Shown: positions 10,887 through 19,941 of the stretch, piece after piece
How the letters are laid out: the number at the start of each line of letters is the position of its first letter
Numbering within the stretch: position 1 is the first letter of the stretch
The notes under the pieces: generated by a model
What the model was told of the DNA's origin: nothing
Database searches by the model: none
Seen by the model: only the letters and a program-made list of their open reading frames with translations
Translations under genes and position numbers: made by a program
Assembly (NCBI RefSeq): GCF_016801985.1
Contig: NZ_JAEVLS010000003.1
Coordinates: 744,001 to 808,000, forward strand
Reading direction: 5' to 3'
DNA: 64,000 nt
Source of the DNA: Steroidobacter gossypii
Lineage (GTDB): Bacteria > Pseudomonadota > Gammaproteobacteria > Steroidobacterales > Steroidobacteraceae

Positions 10887-12214
10887 GACAAGCTCTCTTG
10901 AATCCATTGGATCGTGAAGACCGCGCCGCCGTCGACGGCGTTGTCTGCTGTGATGGTGGCGCCATGCCTGGACAGAATGCTCTGCGCGATAGCGAGCCCG
11001 AGGCCCGCGCCTGCGCGACCTGGCGAGGCGCCGCGCCAGAATCTTCGAAACAGATGCTCGGCGCTCTCACGCGAGAAGCCCGGGCCGCGATCGCGCACGA
11101 TGAGGCGAGGGCCGGGGCCCACCACGACGTCGATGCTGTGATTTTTGGGTGAATGCGCGATGGCGTTGTCGATGAGGTTGGTTAGCACGCGCGACAAGGC
11201 TTCAGCGTGGCCTTTGATCGAGCCGCCGCCCTCGTTCTTGAGCTCGATGTCACAACCGCGCGCCACGGCGACCGGCAACATGCGCTCGATCACATCGCGC
11301 GCCAGCGTCGGCAGATCCACCGCTTGCGTGAGTTGTGCATCGAGCGTGTCGGCCTGGGCCAGATCCAACATCTGGTTCACCAGGCGCGTCATGGCGGCCA
11401 CGTCCTCGCGCAGGGCGTTCTTGGCCGGGCCCGGCTCCAACGCTTCGACCCGCAATTTCAGAATGGAGAGGGGCGTGCGCATCTCATGCGCGGCGTCGGC
11501 GGTGAAGGACTCCAACGTTTGCATGGCCTGCGCCAGCCGATCCAGCGCGCGATTCATCGCGAGCACGAGGGCGCGCACCTCGCGAGGCGTCGAGGGAACC
11601 GAGAGTCTCGTTTCCATCCGTGAGGGGTCGAGCGCGTCGACTTCCGAGGCCGCTTGCGACAGCGGCGCGAGCATCCGTCGCACGATGAAAACATTCAGCG
11701 CGAGCAGAAGGATGGTGACCGGGGCGACGGGCACGATGACGTGCGCATAGGCCTCGCGCATGAAAACCGGCGCGAACAGCGGCAATGACTTCCCAGTCAC
11801 GCCGATCGTGAGCCAGGCGTCGTTGGGCAAGTGTCTCGATCCGTACAGCACGATGGGCGAGTCGTCGCGTGCGATGCGCGTCCAGTCGTGATCGATCGGC
11901 GCGGGCAGCGGATCGAAGGTTGCGGCGTTCTTCGCGTCCTGCTGAAAGCGGGGATGGCGCTTGCTGTCGTGGACGAGGAATGTCCAGTCCTCCGCGCCAT
12001 AGGGAACATCCAGTTGCGCAAGCTGCGAGGCATCGCCGCTGGTGAGCGCCGCGTGGATGCGCTCGCTCTGCGCATTCACCCATTCCTCGGCGAGCTTGGG
12101 ATGATCGGCGCTGTACAGAAACAGCACGCCGATGATCTCGATCAGCGAGACGATCACCGCGGCCGCGACCAGGCGGACGGAGATCTGTCGAACGAGGCTC
12201 GGACCGGAGGTCAT
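10883..12214 (-). CDS. Sensor histidine kinase (QseC/TctE-like)
   Basis: A 443-residue membrane kinase with an N-terminal helix (LVAAAVIVSLIEIIGVLFLYS), a periplasmic sensor of about 130 residues, a second helix near 160-185 and a HAMP linker. The HisKA phospho-acceptor is HEMRTPLSILKLR (His near residue 240). The HATPase_c domain carries the N box NLIDNAIAHS, G1 DRGPGFS and G2 GAGLGLAIAQ. It autophosphorylates and passes phosphate to the response regulator encoded 5 bp upstream. It overlaps the downstream porin start by 4 bp. The signal is unknown. Confidence 0.93.
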   Translation of the reverse strand: MTSGPSLVRQISVRLVAAAVIVSLIEIIGVLFLYSADHPKLAEEWVNAQSERIHAALTSGDASQLAQLDVPYGAEDWTFLVHDSKRHPRFQQDAKNAATFDPLPAPIDHDWTRIARDDSPIVLYGSRHLPNDAWLTIGVTGKSLPLFAPVFMREAYAHVIVPVAPVTILLLALNVFIVRRMLAPLSQAASEVDALDPSRMETRLSVPSTPREVRALVLAMNRALDRLAQAMQTLESFTADAAHEMRTPLSILKLRVEALEPGPAKNALREDVAAMTRLVNQMLDLAQADTLDAQLTQAVDLPTLARDVIERMLPVAVARGCDIELKNEGGGSIKGHAEALSRVLTNLIDNAIAHSPKNHSIDVVVGPGPRLIVRDRGPGFSRESAEHLFRRFWRGASPGRAGAGLGLAIAQSILSRHGATITADNAVDGGAVFTIQWIQESLS

Positions 12215-12219
12215 GATTT

Positions 12220-12894
12220 TCAGGACTGCTGGAAGATGGCGTAGCCGATGCCGTGCGCGGTGCGCACGAGGACAGTGGCCTGCGCTGCGGCCAGACGTTT
12301 GCGAAGTCGCGACACCGCGCTTTCGAGCGCGTTTGGCGTGACTTCGTCGCCGAACGAGTAGAGGGACTCTTCCAGGTGACTGCGGCGGACCACCTGCTCA
12401 GCGCGTCTCAACAGCAACTCGAGCAATGTGACTTCGCGCGGCGGCACCTCGATGCGCTGCTCGTTGACGGTGACCATGCGTGTGGTCGTGTCGAGCGCAA
12501 CGTTGCCCAGCTGCAGAACCACCCCGAGGCTTGCGCCTGGACGTCGCAGGAGCGCCCGGCAGCGCGCTGCGAGCTCGGCGATCTCGAAGGGCTTCACCAG
12601 ATAGTCATCGGCGCCGCTGTCCAAGCCGATCAAACGATCGTTCAAGCCGCCGCGGGCCGTCAGAATCAGAATCGGCGTGGAGTCATTGCCCTCGCGCAGT
12701 TGACGCACGAGGCTCATGCCATCGCCATCGGGCAGACCGAGATCGAGCAGGATCAAGTCATAGCTCGCAGCCGCGCGCGCCGCGATGGCTTCTTTCAAGG
12801 AGCCGGCGCGATCGATGGCGAAGCCCTGGCGTGCCAGTCCGTCCAGGACGAGTCCCGCCAGCTGCGGATTGTCCTCAACCAGCAGCAGTCGCAT
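12220..12894 (-). CDS. OmpR/PhoB-family response regulator (QseB/TctD-like)
   Basis: A 224-residue two-domain regulator. The receiver domain (1-115) has the acidic pocket near residues 7-9 (VEDN), the phospho-acceptor Asp in LILLDLGLPDGDG, and the switch Lys in DDYLVKPFEIAEL. The C-terminal winged helix (130-224) ends with the recognition segment EVTPNALESAVSRLRKRL. First gene of the regulator-kinase-porin operon; the kinase starts 5 bp after its stop. A weak Fur-like stretch (TGATGAGAATGAATCC on the minus strand, about 12932-12947) lies upstream but is too degenerate to call. Confidence 0.94.
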   Translation of the reverse strand: MRLLLVEDNPQLAGLVLDGLARQGFAIDRAGSLKEAIAARAAASYDLILLDLGLPDGDGMSLVRQLREGNDSTPILILTARGGLNDRLIGLDSGADDYLVKPFEIAELAARCRALLRRPGASLGVVLQLGNVALDTTTRMVTVNEQRIEVPPREVTLLELLLRRAEQVVRRSHLEESLYSFGDEVTPNALESAVSRLRKRLAAAQATVLVRTAHGIGYAIFQQS

Positions 12895-13154
12895 GAGGAA
12901 GGCTCCGGCGTGCGCCGAGTTGGATGTGATCGGGATTCATTCTCATCAAATGATGGATAGGGACACGCGGCATAACGCGCAGCATAGGCGGCGGGGGCTG
13001 ACCGAGACCTGACATGGACGAACTCGCAATGGAACGTCCGTGCTTCACTCACGTCCTTGCGGTGTGTGCCCGGCACCAGGCGGGGCCAACTTCGCATCTA
13101 TGAGCATCGGCAGCTTGCCAACATACTTGACTCACCAACGTCGTGAGTCACCGC

Positions 13155-14177
13155 ATGCCCGCGAAGTCGAGTCTGTCCCTCGCTCTGATCGTCGCTTTGC
13201 TGGCTGGCTGCTCACCGCCGCCGCAGGCGAGCTCGCTCGGTGAGAAGGGCGTCGCAGGTCCGCAGGTTCTTGTGGTGTGTCCGACGCAGACCATGGCGCC
13301 GGACTGCGCATTCTCCGGCGGCAGCGGCATTCAGGCGGCCGTCGACGTAGCCTCTGATGGTGACATCGTGCAGATCCGCGCCGGTACGTACTCGCCCAAA
13401 GCCGTACGGGATGTGCCTTATAAGATTCATACCATCCGTGGCTTCGTGGTCGTCGATGGCAAACAGATCAGTCTCGTGGGCGAGCCTGGCGCCGTGCTCG
13501 ATGGCAGCATGGGGCCACGCACGACGGGACTCGTCCTGCATCGCTCGAGCGTCGAGGTGAGCGGGTTGAAATTCACGGGCTTCAAGTTCGAGGTCGAAGA
13601 AGATGAGATCTACGAAGGCCACGGCATCTTCGCCATCGACAGCCGCGTGCGCCTTCGCGATGTCACGATCGAGAAGTATCAGAAGATGGCGCTCACGGGC
13701 CGTGGCTCCACGGATCTCGATGTCGAAGACGTTCGCATCCTCGACGGGCACGTCGCGATCTGGCTGGATGAGTACGCGCACCTGCGTTTGCGCAACTCGC
13801 TCATTCGCGGTAACGACTCAGCCGGCATCGCCGCATACACGAACTCGACCGCACACGTGTCGAACTGCGTGTTCGATGGCAATCTCGACGATGCGTTGTA
13901 CGGGGAGCAGGAGGCGACGATCCATGCAACGAACTCGATTTTTCTGAACAACAAGCCTTATGTGGCTCGGGCGACGGGGAACAGCAAGATCTGGATCGGG
14001 TACAGCGGGCTATTCGGAAACGAAAATGGACTCTTGGCGAAGGATGCGGCGGTGGCGAGGCAAGGGGCGAATGTGATCGAGGGCGATCTGATGTTGGATG
14101 CGGCGTATCGGGTGAGCGAAGACTCGCCCCTGTTTAGCAAGGGCGATCCGGCATTTGGGATACCGGGTCTGAGGTAG
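13155..14177 (+). CDS. Right-handed beta-helix (pectate-lyase-like) lipoprotein
   Basis: A 340-residue protein. The signal ends in the lipobox LLAGC (MPAKSSLSLALIVALLAGC), so it should be lipid-anchored. The body has the DUF1565/NosD beginning of a parallel beta-helix (SGIQAAVDVASDGDIVQIRAGTY) and repeats of strand-turn rungs (VEVSGLKFTGFKF, AHLRLRNSLIRGNDSAG, AHVSNCVFDGN, ATIHATNSIFLNN). Such folds bind or cleave polysaccharides, but I see no catalytic signature. I used ATG 13155; an in-frame GTG sits four codons earlier. Confidence 0.78.
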   Translation: MPAKSSLSLALIVALLAGCSPPPQASSLGEKGVAGPQVLVVCPTQTMAPDCAFSGGSGIQAAVDVASDGDIVQIRAGTYSPKAVRDVPYKIHTIRGFVVVDGKQISLVGEPGAVLDGSMGPRTTGLVLHRSSVEVSGLKFTGFKFEVEEDEIYEGHGIFAIDSRVRLRDVTIEKYQKMALTGRGSTDLDVEDVRILDGHVAIWLDEYAHLRLRNSLIRGNDSAGIAAYTNSTAHVSNCVFDGNLDDALYGEQEATIHATNSIFLNNKPYVARATGNSKIWIGYSGLFGNENGLLAKDAAVARQGANVIEGDLMLDAAYRVSEDSPLFSKGDPAFGIPGLR

Positions 14178-14260
14178 CCCCTGCCATCCATCTGAATCAT
14201 CCGGCTCGCATGCGATTGACTGAGGCGCTCAGCATCCAGGAACGTGCAGGGCGGACGAAG

Positions 14261-14656
14261 TCATTGCATCGCCTTCTCAGCCGCGCGTACCAGGAACCCG
14301 GAACGCGTCTCTCCGTGCTTGCGGGCGAATTCATCGATGCGCTTCAAAACGCGCGCGGGCACGGTGATGTTGATCTTCTCCGCGGGTCCGAAGTACTTCT
14401 CGATGGGCACGTCGACAACGCCCCAGGTCCAACCCTTGAACTGAGGGTTCTTCTGCCACTCGGACATCGGCCGAGTCTTTGGCAGATCACCCTCGTCCTC
14501 AGCGAGGATCTCGCAAAAGGCATCGATCGCCTCGATTGCGTTGTCGAATGCTTCCTCGATGGTGTCGCCCGCGCTGAAGCAGCCCGGCAGATCCGGAACC
14601 ACCACCCCGAAGGCGGTTTCCTTGGTATCCGGTTCGATCGCAATCGTGAATCTCAT
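14261..14656 (-). CDS. hicB: HicB family antitoxin
   Basis: A 131-residue antitoxin. The N-terminal half is the RNase-H-like HicB fold (FGVVVPDLPGCFSAGDTIEEAFDNAIEAI, read with a break after PGCFS), and the C-terminal end is a ribbon-helix-helix type DNA-binding segment (INITVPARVLKRIDEFARKHGETRSGFL). HicB normally binds and silences the mRNA interferase HicA and represses the operon. GAGAGA precedes the ATG. The hicA reading frame just upstream is broken, so this antitoxin has no working partner here as sequenced. Confidence 0.9.
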   Translation of the reverse strand: MRFTIAIEPDTKETAFGVVVPDLPGCFSAGDTIEEAFDNAIEAIDAFCEILAEDEGDLPKTRPMSEWQKNPQFKGWTWGVVDVPIEKYFGPAEKINITVPARVLKRIDEFARKHGETRSGFLVRAAEKAMQ

Positions 14657-14690
14657 GTTGATCTCTCTATTCCTCTATCGCCATCTCCCT

Positions 14691-14877
14691 TCACTTGAGC
14701 CCAGCCTGCTTCATCAGCTTGTGGACGATGCCTTTACCTTCTTTGGGTGCGGTACCGTCAAGTGCCCCGGACGATCCGGATGCTGAAACACATGGTGGCA
14801 ACCGCGCACCGCGCGGAGCTTCCAGCCTGCTTCTTGGAGTTTTTGATCAAGTCCGCGCTGGTCATGGTGGGTATCAT
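14691..14877 (-). pseudogene. hicA: HicA toxin with two frameshifts
   Basis: Three frames together give a near-complete HicA. MTSADLIK is in the first frame and LQEAGWKLRAVRGCHHVFQH in the second (including the catalytic-His region), followed by PDRPGHLTVPHPKK. GKGIVHKLMKQAGLK with stop is in the third. The first shift lies in an A-run (plus-strand T-run 14840-14844, one base short). The second lies near 14737, where family members have two extra residues (KKDLGKG), so about 7 nt appear lost. It lies 34 bp upstream of hicB, the normal order. Decay or sequencing error cannot be told apart here. Confidence 0.85.
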
Positions 14878-14956
14878 ATCCACCGGGACAGCTTGGCCAA
14901 CACTATACCCACAGAAATGGGCTGGCTGCGCGACGTGCAGCATCTTCGGAAAAGCA

Positions 14957-14979
14957 AAAAGCCCCACTTGGGGGCTTTT
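14957..14979 (-). terminator. Terminator of tRNA-Ser
   Basis: A 9-bp stem AAAAGCCCC / GGGGCTTTT with a 5-nt loop. On the minus strand it is followed by TTTTTGCTTTT. It lies 7 bp beyond the tRNA 3' end. Confidence 0.9.
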
Positions 14980-14985
14980 GGTTTT

Positions 14986-15075
14986 TGGCGGAAGGGGTGG
15001 GATTCGAACCCACGAGAGGCTTGCGCCCCTGCCGGTTTTCAAGACCGGTGCAATCGACCACTCTGCCACCCTTCC
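14986..15075 (-). tRNA. tRNA-Ser (UGA)
   Basis: A 90-nt type II tRNA with a long variable arm. The acceptor pairs GGAAGGG (15069-15075) with CCCTTCC (14990-14996), and CCA is encoded at the 3' end. The anticodon loop CTTGAAA carries TGA (complement at 15039-15041) within the stem CCGGT/ACCGG. The T arm is GGGTTCGAATCCC. Confidence 0.97.
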
Positions 15076-15218
15076 ACACGCATCGAGCGCGGCCCGAAGG
15101 TCAGCTCGGGGGCGCATCCTAGCATAGAGGCGGGCGGTGGATGGAGAGTGAGTTGGCGACGGCGGGGCCTTTTGGGAAGATCGCCGCCGGGCCGAGCCGG
15201 CCAGCTCAAGGTAACTCG

Positions 15219-16520
15219 ATGACACAGGCTGACGAGGTGGGCAGCGCGGCGCTACGCAAGGTCGCGTGGCGACTGATTCCGTTTCTGGGCGTGCTGTATT
15301 TCTTTGCATTCCTGGATCGCGTGAACGTCGGGTTCGCAGCGCTCACGATGAATGCGGATCTGGGACTCACGGCGACCGTGTTCGGTATCGGCTCGGGCAT
15401 CTTCTTCATCGGGTACATCCTGTGCGAAGTGCCGAGCAACGTGATGCTCGAGCGCTTCGGCGCGCGGATCTGGATCGCGCGCATCATGATCAGCTGGGGC
15501 ATCCTGTCGGCGGCGATGGCGTTCGTGCAGGGGCCGATGAGCTTCTATACCGTGCGCATGCTGCTCGGCATCGCGGAGGCCGGCTTCTTCCCCGGCATCA
15601 TCTTCTATCTCACATGCTGGTTCCCCTCGCAGCACCGCGCCCGGATCATTGCGCTGTTCATGATCGCGCTGCCGATGTCGAGCGTCATCGGCGCACCGAT
15701 CACCACTGCCTTGCTCGGCATCGAGGCATTCGGTATGAAGGGCTGGCAATGGATGTTCCTGCTGGAGGCCATCCCCACCATCCTGCTCGGCATCGTCGTG
15801 CTCGCCGTCCTTCCAGACCGTCCCGCCGATGCGAAATGGCTCAGCGCCGATGAGAAGCGCTGGCTGCTAGGCGAACTCGCGCGCGAGCACGCCGACCGCG
15901 CGCAGGGTCATGCGAGCAGCCTGCGCGAAGCGCTGTCATCGCCGCGCGTGTGGCGCGCCGGCATCGTCTACTTCTGCATCCTGGTCGGACTGTACGGTTT
16001 CGGTTTCTGGCTGCCGCAGATCATCAAGTCGCTGGGCGACATGACCAACGCGCAAGTCGGCCTCGTCACCATGATTCCATACACCGCCGCGTGCATCGCG
16101 CTGGTGCTCTGGGGACGGCACTCCGATGCGACCGATGAGCGATCCTGGCACGTGGCGTTGCCATCGCTGCTGGGCGCTGCGGCGCTTACGGTGAGTGGCT
16201 GGACCACAGGACCCGTGATTGCATTCATTGCGCTTTGTATGGCCGCTGTCGGCATCTATTCAGGCTTGCCCGCGTTCTGGGCGATGGCGAGCAAGGGCCT
16301 GCAGGGCGCCGCGGCCGCCGGCGCGATCGCCTTGATCAACTCGGTCGGCAACTTCGGTGGCTTCTTCGGGCCCGCCGCCATTGGTCTTGCGAAGTCCTAC
16401 ACGAACAGCTACGCGGCGAGCTTGTTACTGATCGCCGTATGTCTTGCGATCGGTGCGGCGCTGGTGATCTGGGAACGCACCCTCGATCAACGAACCTTGA
16501 CGATGGCGAGGCAGGGGTAA
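15219..16520 (+). CDS. MFS transporter, ACS (anion:cation symporter) type
   Basis: A 433-residue inner-membrane permease with about twelve helices. The start region (FLGVLYFFAFLDRVNVGFAA, then MNADLGLTATVFGIGSGIFF) and the loop-3 segment (EVPSNVMLERFGARIWIAR) are diagnostic of the ACS/phthalate-permease branch, which moves organic anions such as hexuronates, tartrate or phthalate with protons. The actual substrate is not deducible. ATG 15219 has AAGGT about 7 nt upstream; an ATG at 15141 would add an unlikely glycine-rich leader. The DUF885 gene follows after 101 bp on the same strand. Confidence 0.87.
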   Translation: MTQADEVGSAALRKVAWRLIPFLGVLYFFAFLDRVNVGFAALTMNADLGLTATVFGIGSGIFFIGYILCEVPSNVMLERFGARIWIARIMISWGILSAAMAFVQGPMSFYTVRMLLGIAEAGFFPGIIFYLTCWFPSQHRARIIALFMIALPMSSVIGAPITTALLGIEAFGMKGWQWMFLLEAIPTILLGIVVLAVLPDRPADAKWLSADEKRWLLGELAREHADRAQGHASSLREALSSPRVWRAGIVYFCILVGLYGFGFWLPQIIKSLGDMTNAQVGLVTMIPYTAACIALVLWGRHSDATDERSWHVALPSLLGAAALTVSGWTTGPVIAFIALCMAAVGIYSGLPAFWAMASKGLQGAAAAGAIALINSVGNFGGFFGPAAIGLAKSYTNSYAASLLLIAVCLAIGAALVIWERTLDQRTLTMARQG

Positions 16521-16621
16521 GCAACGTCGCAACCCTCGGACGCCTTTGCACTGGCTCGCCTTGCGGGCTCTGGCAGCGGAGTGCTATTGGTGCTCGCCAT
16601 CGAGCACCAGGAGCACCGACT

Positions 16622-18466
16622 TTGTCCGACCGACGATCGTTTCTGAAGTCCGCTGTATACACGGCGGCCGCCGCCCAACTTCCATCCATCGCGTTCTCAC
16701 AAAGCGCATCGACCGCGGCCAAAGACGCCGAGGCCGAGCTCAATGCGGTGATGGATTACATCTATGAAGAGAGCGTTCTGTCCGATCCCGAGACGCGCAC
16801 CAGTCTCGGACTCGACAAGGGCGAGCACGCCGCCGCCAAGCGCAAGTTGCACGACCGTTCGGCGGCAGGTATCGAGAAAGATCGTAACGCGGGCCGCACG
16901 GCGCTCGCGCGCTTGAAGCAGATCGATCGACAAGCGTTGTCGCCCAAAGCGCGCGCCGACTACGACACGTTCGATTATTACTTTTCGACGGTCGTCGGCG
17001 CTTACGATGAATTCGATTACGGCACATTCAGCTGGCCCGAGCCCTACAGCGTGCATCAGCTCGGCGGCACGTATCGAAGCATCCCGGATTTCCTGCACAA
17101 CCAGCATTCGATCGAGACGCGCGAGGATGCCGACGCGTACCTGTCCCGCGTCGCCGCGTTCGCTAAAGAGCTGGATAACGAGACCGCACGCCTGCGGGCC
17201 GAGTATGCAATGGGCGTGATCCCACCAGATTTTGCCGTGGATCGCACCGTCGCGATGATGGATGGCATGCTCGCGCAAAAGCCGGCTGAAACCGTCCTGG
17301 TAACATCCATCGCAACGCGTACGCGTGAAAAGGGGATTGCGGGCGACTGGTCAGCACGCGCCACGCGCCTGGTCGAGCAAGAAGTTCATCCTGCACTCAA
17401 GCGTCAGCGCGATCAGATCGCAGGCATTCGCTCGAAGGCGAGCAGTGACGCCGGCGTGTGGAAACTTCCAAAGGGCGATGACTACTACAAGTATGCGTTG
17501 CGCTACGCCACCACGACCTCACTTGGCGCCGAGGAGATTCATCGCCTCGGGCTCGAGCAGATGGCGGAGCTTTCCGCTCGGGCGGACCGGCTGCTGAAGA
17601 GCCAGGGGTTGACGAAGGGCACGGTCGGCGAACGATTTCGCGCGCTCGCGACCGATGCACGTTTCATCTATCCGAACACCGACGCCGGCAAGCAGGAGCT
17701 GCTTGCATATCTGAACGCCGGGATGGTGAAGATACAGGCGCGCTTGCCGGAGTACTTCGGCAAGATTCCGAAGGCGAAAGTGGAGATTCGTCGCGTGCCG
17801 CCGGACATCGAAGCGGGCGCGACCGGCGGCTACTATCAGCCGCCTGCGCTCGATGGCTCGCGACCTGGCGCTTACTACATCAACCTGCGAGACACCGCGG
17901 AAACGCCGCGCTGGACCTTGATGACGTTGACCGCGCACGAAGCATCGCCCGGTCATCATCATCAACTCGCGCTGGCGCAGGAATCCACCTCGGTTCACCC
18001 CGTGCGACGGTTGGGATCGTTCTCTGTCTACAGCGAAGGTTGGGGCCTGTACGCCGAGCAACTCGCCGATGAGATGGGCGTGTACGAAGACGATCCGTTC
18101 GGTCAGCTGGGCTATCTTCACTCTTTTATGTTTCGCGCCGCGCGCCTGGTGGTCGACTCAGGCTTGCATCACAAACGATGGACGCGGGAGCAGGGCGTCG
18201 ATTACATGGTCGATTCGATCGGCGAGCATCGCTCCGTGGTGACGACGGAAGTGGAGCGCTACTGCGTGTGGCCGGGGCAGGCGACCAGCTACAAGATCGG
18301 CCAGACCCGATGGCTGCAATTGCGCGAGGAGGCGAAGAAGAAGCTCGGCAAGCGCTTTGATCTTCGTGAGTTTCACGACATGGCGCTGGCGTCGGGTACG
18401 GTGCCGCTTGCGGTGCTCGAGCGGCTCGTCAATGACTGGGTAGCGAGCAAATTGGGCAAGGCATGA
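16622..18466 (+). CDS. DUF885 family Tat-exported protein
   Basis: A 614-residue protein. It begins at TTG 16622 with AGGAG about 10 nt upstream, giving a twin-arginine leader (SDRRSFLKSAVYTAAAAQL) that implies folded export to the periplasm. The body belongs to DUF885, with the zinc-peptidase-like signature HEASPGHHHQ near residue 440 and YSEGWGLYAEQLADEMG shortly after, resembling HExxH-type metallopeptidases. A hydrolase role is likely; the substrate is unknown. A longer frame starts inside the upstream transporter but carries no leader, so it was rejected. Confidence 0.83.
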   Translation: MSDRRSFLKSAVYTAAAAQLPSIAFSQSASTAAKDAEAELNAVMDYIYEESVLSDPETRTSLGLDKGEHAAAKRKLHDRSAAGIEKDRNAGRTALARLKQIDRQALSPKARADYDTFDYYFSTVVGAYDEFDYGTFSWPEPYSVHQLGGTYRSIPDFLHNQHSIETREDADAYLSRVAAFAKELDNETARLRAEYAMGVIPPDFAVDRTVAMMDGMLAQKPAETVLVTSIATRTREKGIAGDWSARATRLVEQEVHPALKRQRDQIAGIRSKASSDAGVWKLPKGDDYYKYALRYATTTSLGAEEIHRLGLEQMAELSARADRLLKSQGLTKGTVGERFRALATDARFIYPNTDAGKQELLAYLNAGMVKIQARLPEYFGKIPKAKVEIRRVPPDIEAGATGGYYQPPALDGSRPGAYYINLRDTAETPRWTLMTLTAHEASPGHHHQLALAQESTSVHPVRRLGSFSVYSEGWGLYAEQLADEMGVYEDDPFGQLGYLHSFMFRAARLVVDSGLHHKRWTREQGVDYMVDSIGEHRSVVTTEVERYCVWPGQATSYKIGQTRWLQLREEAKKKLGKRFDLREFHDMALASGTVPLAVLERLVNDWVASKLGKA

Positions 18467-18474
18467 GCAGGTCA

Positions 18475-18504
18475 GGCGGGCTGCGCTTTGCGACGCAGCC
18501 CGCC
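18475..18504. terminator. Bidirectional hairpin between the DUF885 gene and rtcB
   Basis: A perfect 11-bp stem GGCGGGCTGCG / CGCAGCCCGCC with an 8-nt loop between two convergent genes. On the plus strand it is followed by ACTTCTC and has no long T-run. Confidence 0.7.
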
Positions 18505-18510
18505 ACTTCT

Positions 18511-19719
18511 CTAGCCCTTGATGCACATCACCTGTTTCAAGGTGTGCACCACCTCGACCAGGTCCGACTGATTCGCCATCACCACGTCGATGTCCTTGTA
18601 GGCCGAGGGGATCTCATCGACGACGCCGCCATCCTTGCGGCATTCGACGCCCTCGGTCTGCTTGGCCAGATCGAAGCGGTTGAAGCGACGCTTCGCTTCC
18701 GTCCGGCTCATGCGGCGACCGGCGCCGTGCGAGCAGGAACAGAACGATTCGGGATTGCCCTTGCCGCGCACGATGTATGACTTGGCGCCCATGCTGCCGG
18801 GGATGATGCCGAGCTGACCTTCCTGCGCGCTGATCGCGCCCTTGCGGGTGATGAACAGCTTCTCGCCGAAGTGATGTTCCACCGCCACGTAGTTGTGATG
18901 GCAGTTGATCGCCTCCCCGTCGGTTCGAAACGGCGGCAGGTGAGGAGATAGCGCATCCAGCACCAGCTTCATCATCATGCTGCGATTCAACAGCGCATAG
19001 TCCTGCGCCCAGTCCACCGCTTCGACATAGTCATCGAACAGATCGGAGTCCTCGCTGAAGTACGACAGATCCCGATCGGGCAGATTGACCTGATGACGGC
19101 GCATGTCCTTGCGCGCGGCCTCGATGAAGTAGCGGCCGAACACATTGCCGATGCCTCGCGAGCCCGAATGCAACATCACCCACACGCGCTGCTCTTCATC
19201 GAGACACAGTTCGATGAAGTGGTTGCCGCCGCCCAACGTGCCGAGCTGGCACACCCAGGTCTGTGCGAACTGACGCTGCATTTTCATGACGCCCGGATGC
19301 TTGCCGATGATCTTGTCGAGTCGATCGTCGAGCGTGCGAGCCTGACGCGCATGAGCGCTGCCACGGACCTTGTCGGAATCGTGCTGATTGAATCCCACGG
19401 GCACGCGCGCCTCGACGGCGCTACGTAGCTTCGCAAGACTCTCCGGCAGATCCTTCGCGTGCAGCGTGAGGCGAACGGCATTCATGCCGCAGCCGATATC
19501 GACATCGACCGCCGCCGGAATGATGGCCTGCTTGGTCGGAATGACGCTGCCCACGGTCGCGCCGATGCCATGATGCACATCCGGCATGGCGGCCACGTGG
19601 CCGTGGACGATAGGCAGTTGCGCCACGTTCAGCAGCTGCTGAATGGCGTCGTGCTCGATGTCCTGGGTGAACACCTTCACCGGCACCCGAGCTTTGTTCA
19701 ATGTGATCTGTACTGGCAT
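18511..19719 (-). CDS. rtcB: RNA 3'-phosphate/5'-OH ligase RtcB
   Basis: A 402-residue GTP- and Mn-dependent ligase that joins 2',3'-cyclic-phosphate or 3'-phosphate RNA ends to 5'-OH ends, repairing cleaved RNAs. Visible are the metal-site motifs DIGCGMNAVR and GTLGGGNHFIE, HSGSRGIG, and the guanylylated-His segment CSHGAGRRMSR. The length equals E. coli RtcB (408). No rtcA, rtcR or archease gene is near. Instead, the ~600 bp upstream is non-coding and rich in hairpins, which may be its leader or an RNA gene. Confidence 0.95.
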   Translation of the reverse strand: MPVQITLNKARVPVKVFTQDIEHDAIQQLLNVAQLPIVHGHVAAMPDVHHGIGATVGSVIPTKQAIIPAAVDVDIGCGMNAVRLTLHAKDLPESLAKLRSAVEARVPVGFNQHDSDKVRGSAHARQARTLDDRLDKIIGKHPGVMKMQRQFAQTWVCQLGTLGGGNHFIELCLDEEQRVWVMLHSGSRGIGNVFGRYFIEAARKDMRRHQVNLPDRDLSYFSEDSDLFDDYVEAVDWAQDYALLNRSMMMKLVLDALSPHLPPFRTDGEAINCHHNYVAVEHHFGEKLFITRKGAISAQEGQLGIIPGSMGAKSYIVRGKGNPESFCSCSHGAGRRMSRTEAKRRFNRFDLAKQTEGVECRKDGGVVDEIPSAYKDIDVVMANQSDLVEVVHTLKQVMCIKG

Positions 19720-19774
19720 GACTCTTCTTCCTTATGTATGGCCAGCCGTCCCGACGTAAAGTCCGGTGAGACAA

Positions 19775-19916
19775 AAAGCCCCTGGCTGGGTGTTCCCGCC
19801 AGGGCGAGTCCGGAGTTTGCAAAACAGAAAGCCCCTGGCTGGGTGTTCCCGGCCAGGGCCAGTCCGGAGTTCAAAAACAGAAAGCCCCTGGCTGGGTTTT
19901 CCCGGCCAGGGGCTTT
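19775..19916 (-). repeat. Three tandem 53-bp repeats, each an intrinsic-terminator-like hairpin
   Basis: Units start at 19775, 19828 and 19881 with an exact 53-bp period; the third is cut short. Each holds the inverted repeat CCCTGGCTGGG / CCCGGCCAGGG (unit 1 has a one-base loss), joined by an AGTCCGGAGTT...ACAG linker. On the minus strand each stem is followed by a T-rich tract (TTTCTGTTTTTG, TTTCTGTTTTG, TTTTTGTC). They therefore look like three consecutive terminators pointing toward rtcB, whose start lies 55 bp further on. Confidence 0.88.
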
Positions 19917-19941
19917 AGCGGAGCTCTATGCTTCGCACCTG

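Noticed and set aside
12932-12956. Fur box upstream of the response-regulator operon
   Set aside because: Only partial resemblance (TGATGAGAATGAATCC); too few matches to the 19-bp consensus.
19775-19916. Possible CRISPR array (three repeats)
   Set aside because: Units are contiguous with no variable spacers, and each is a terminator-type inverted repeat; no cas genes.
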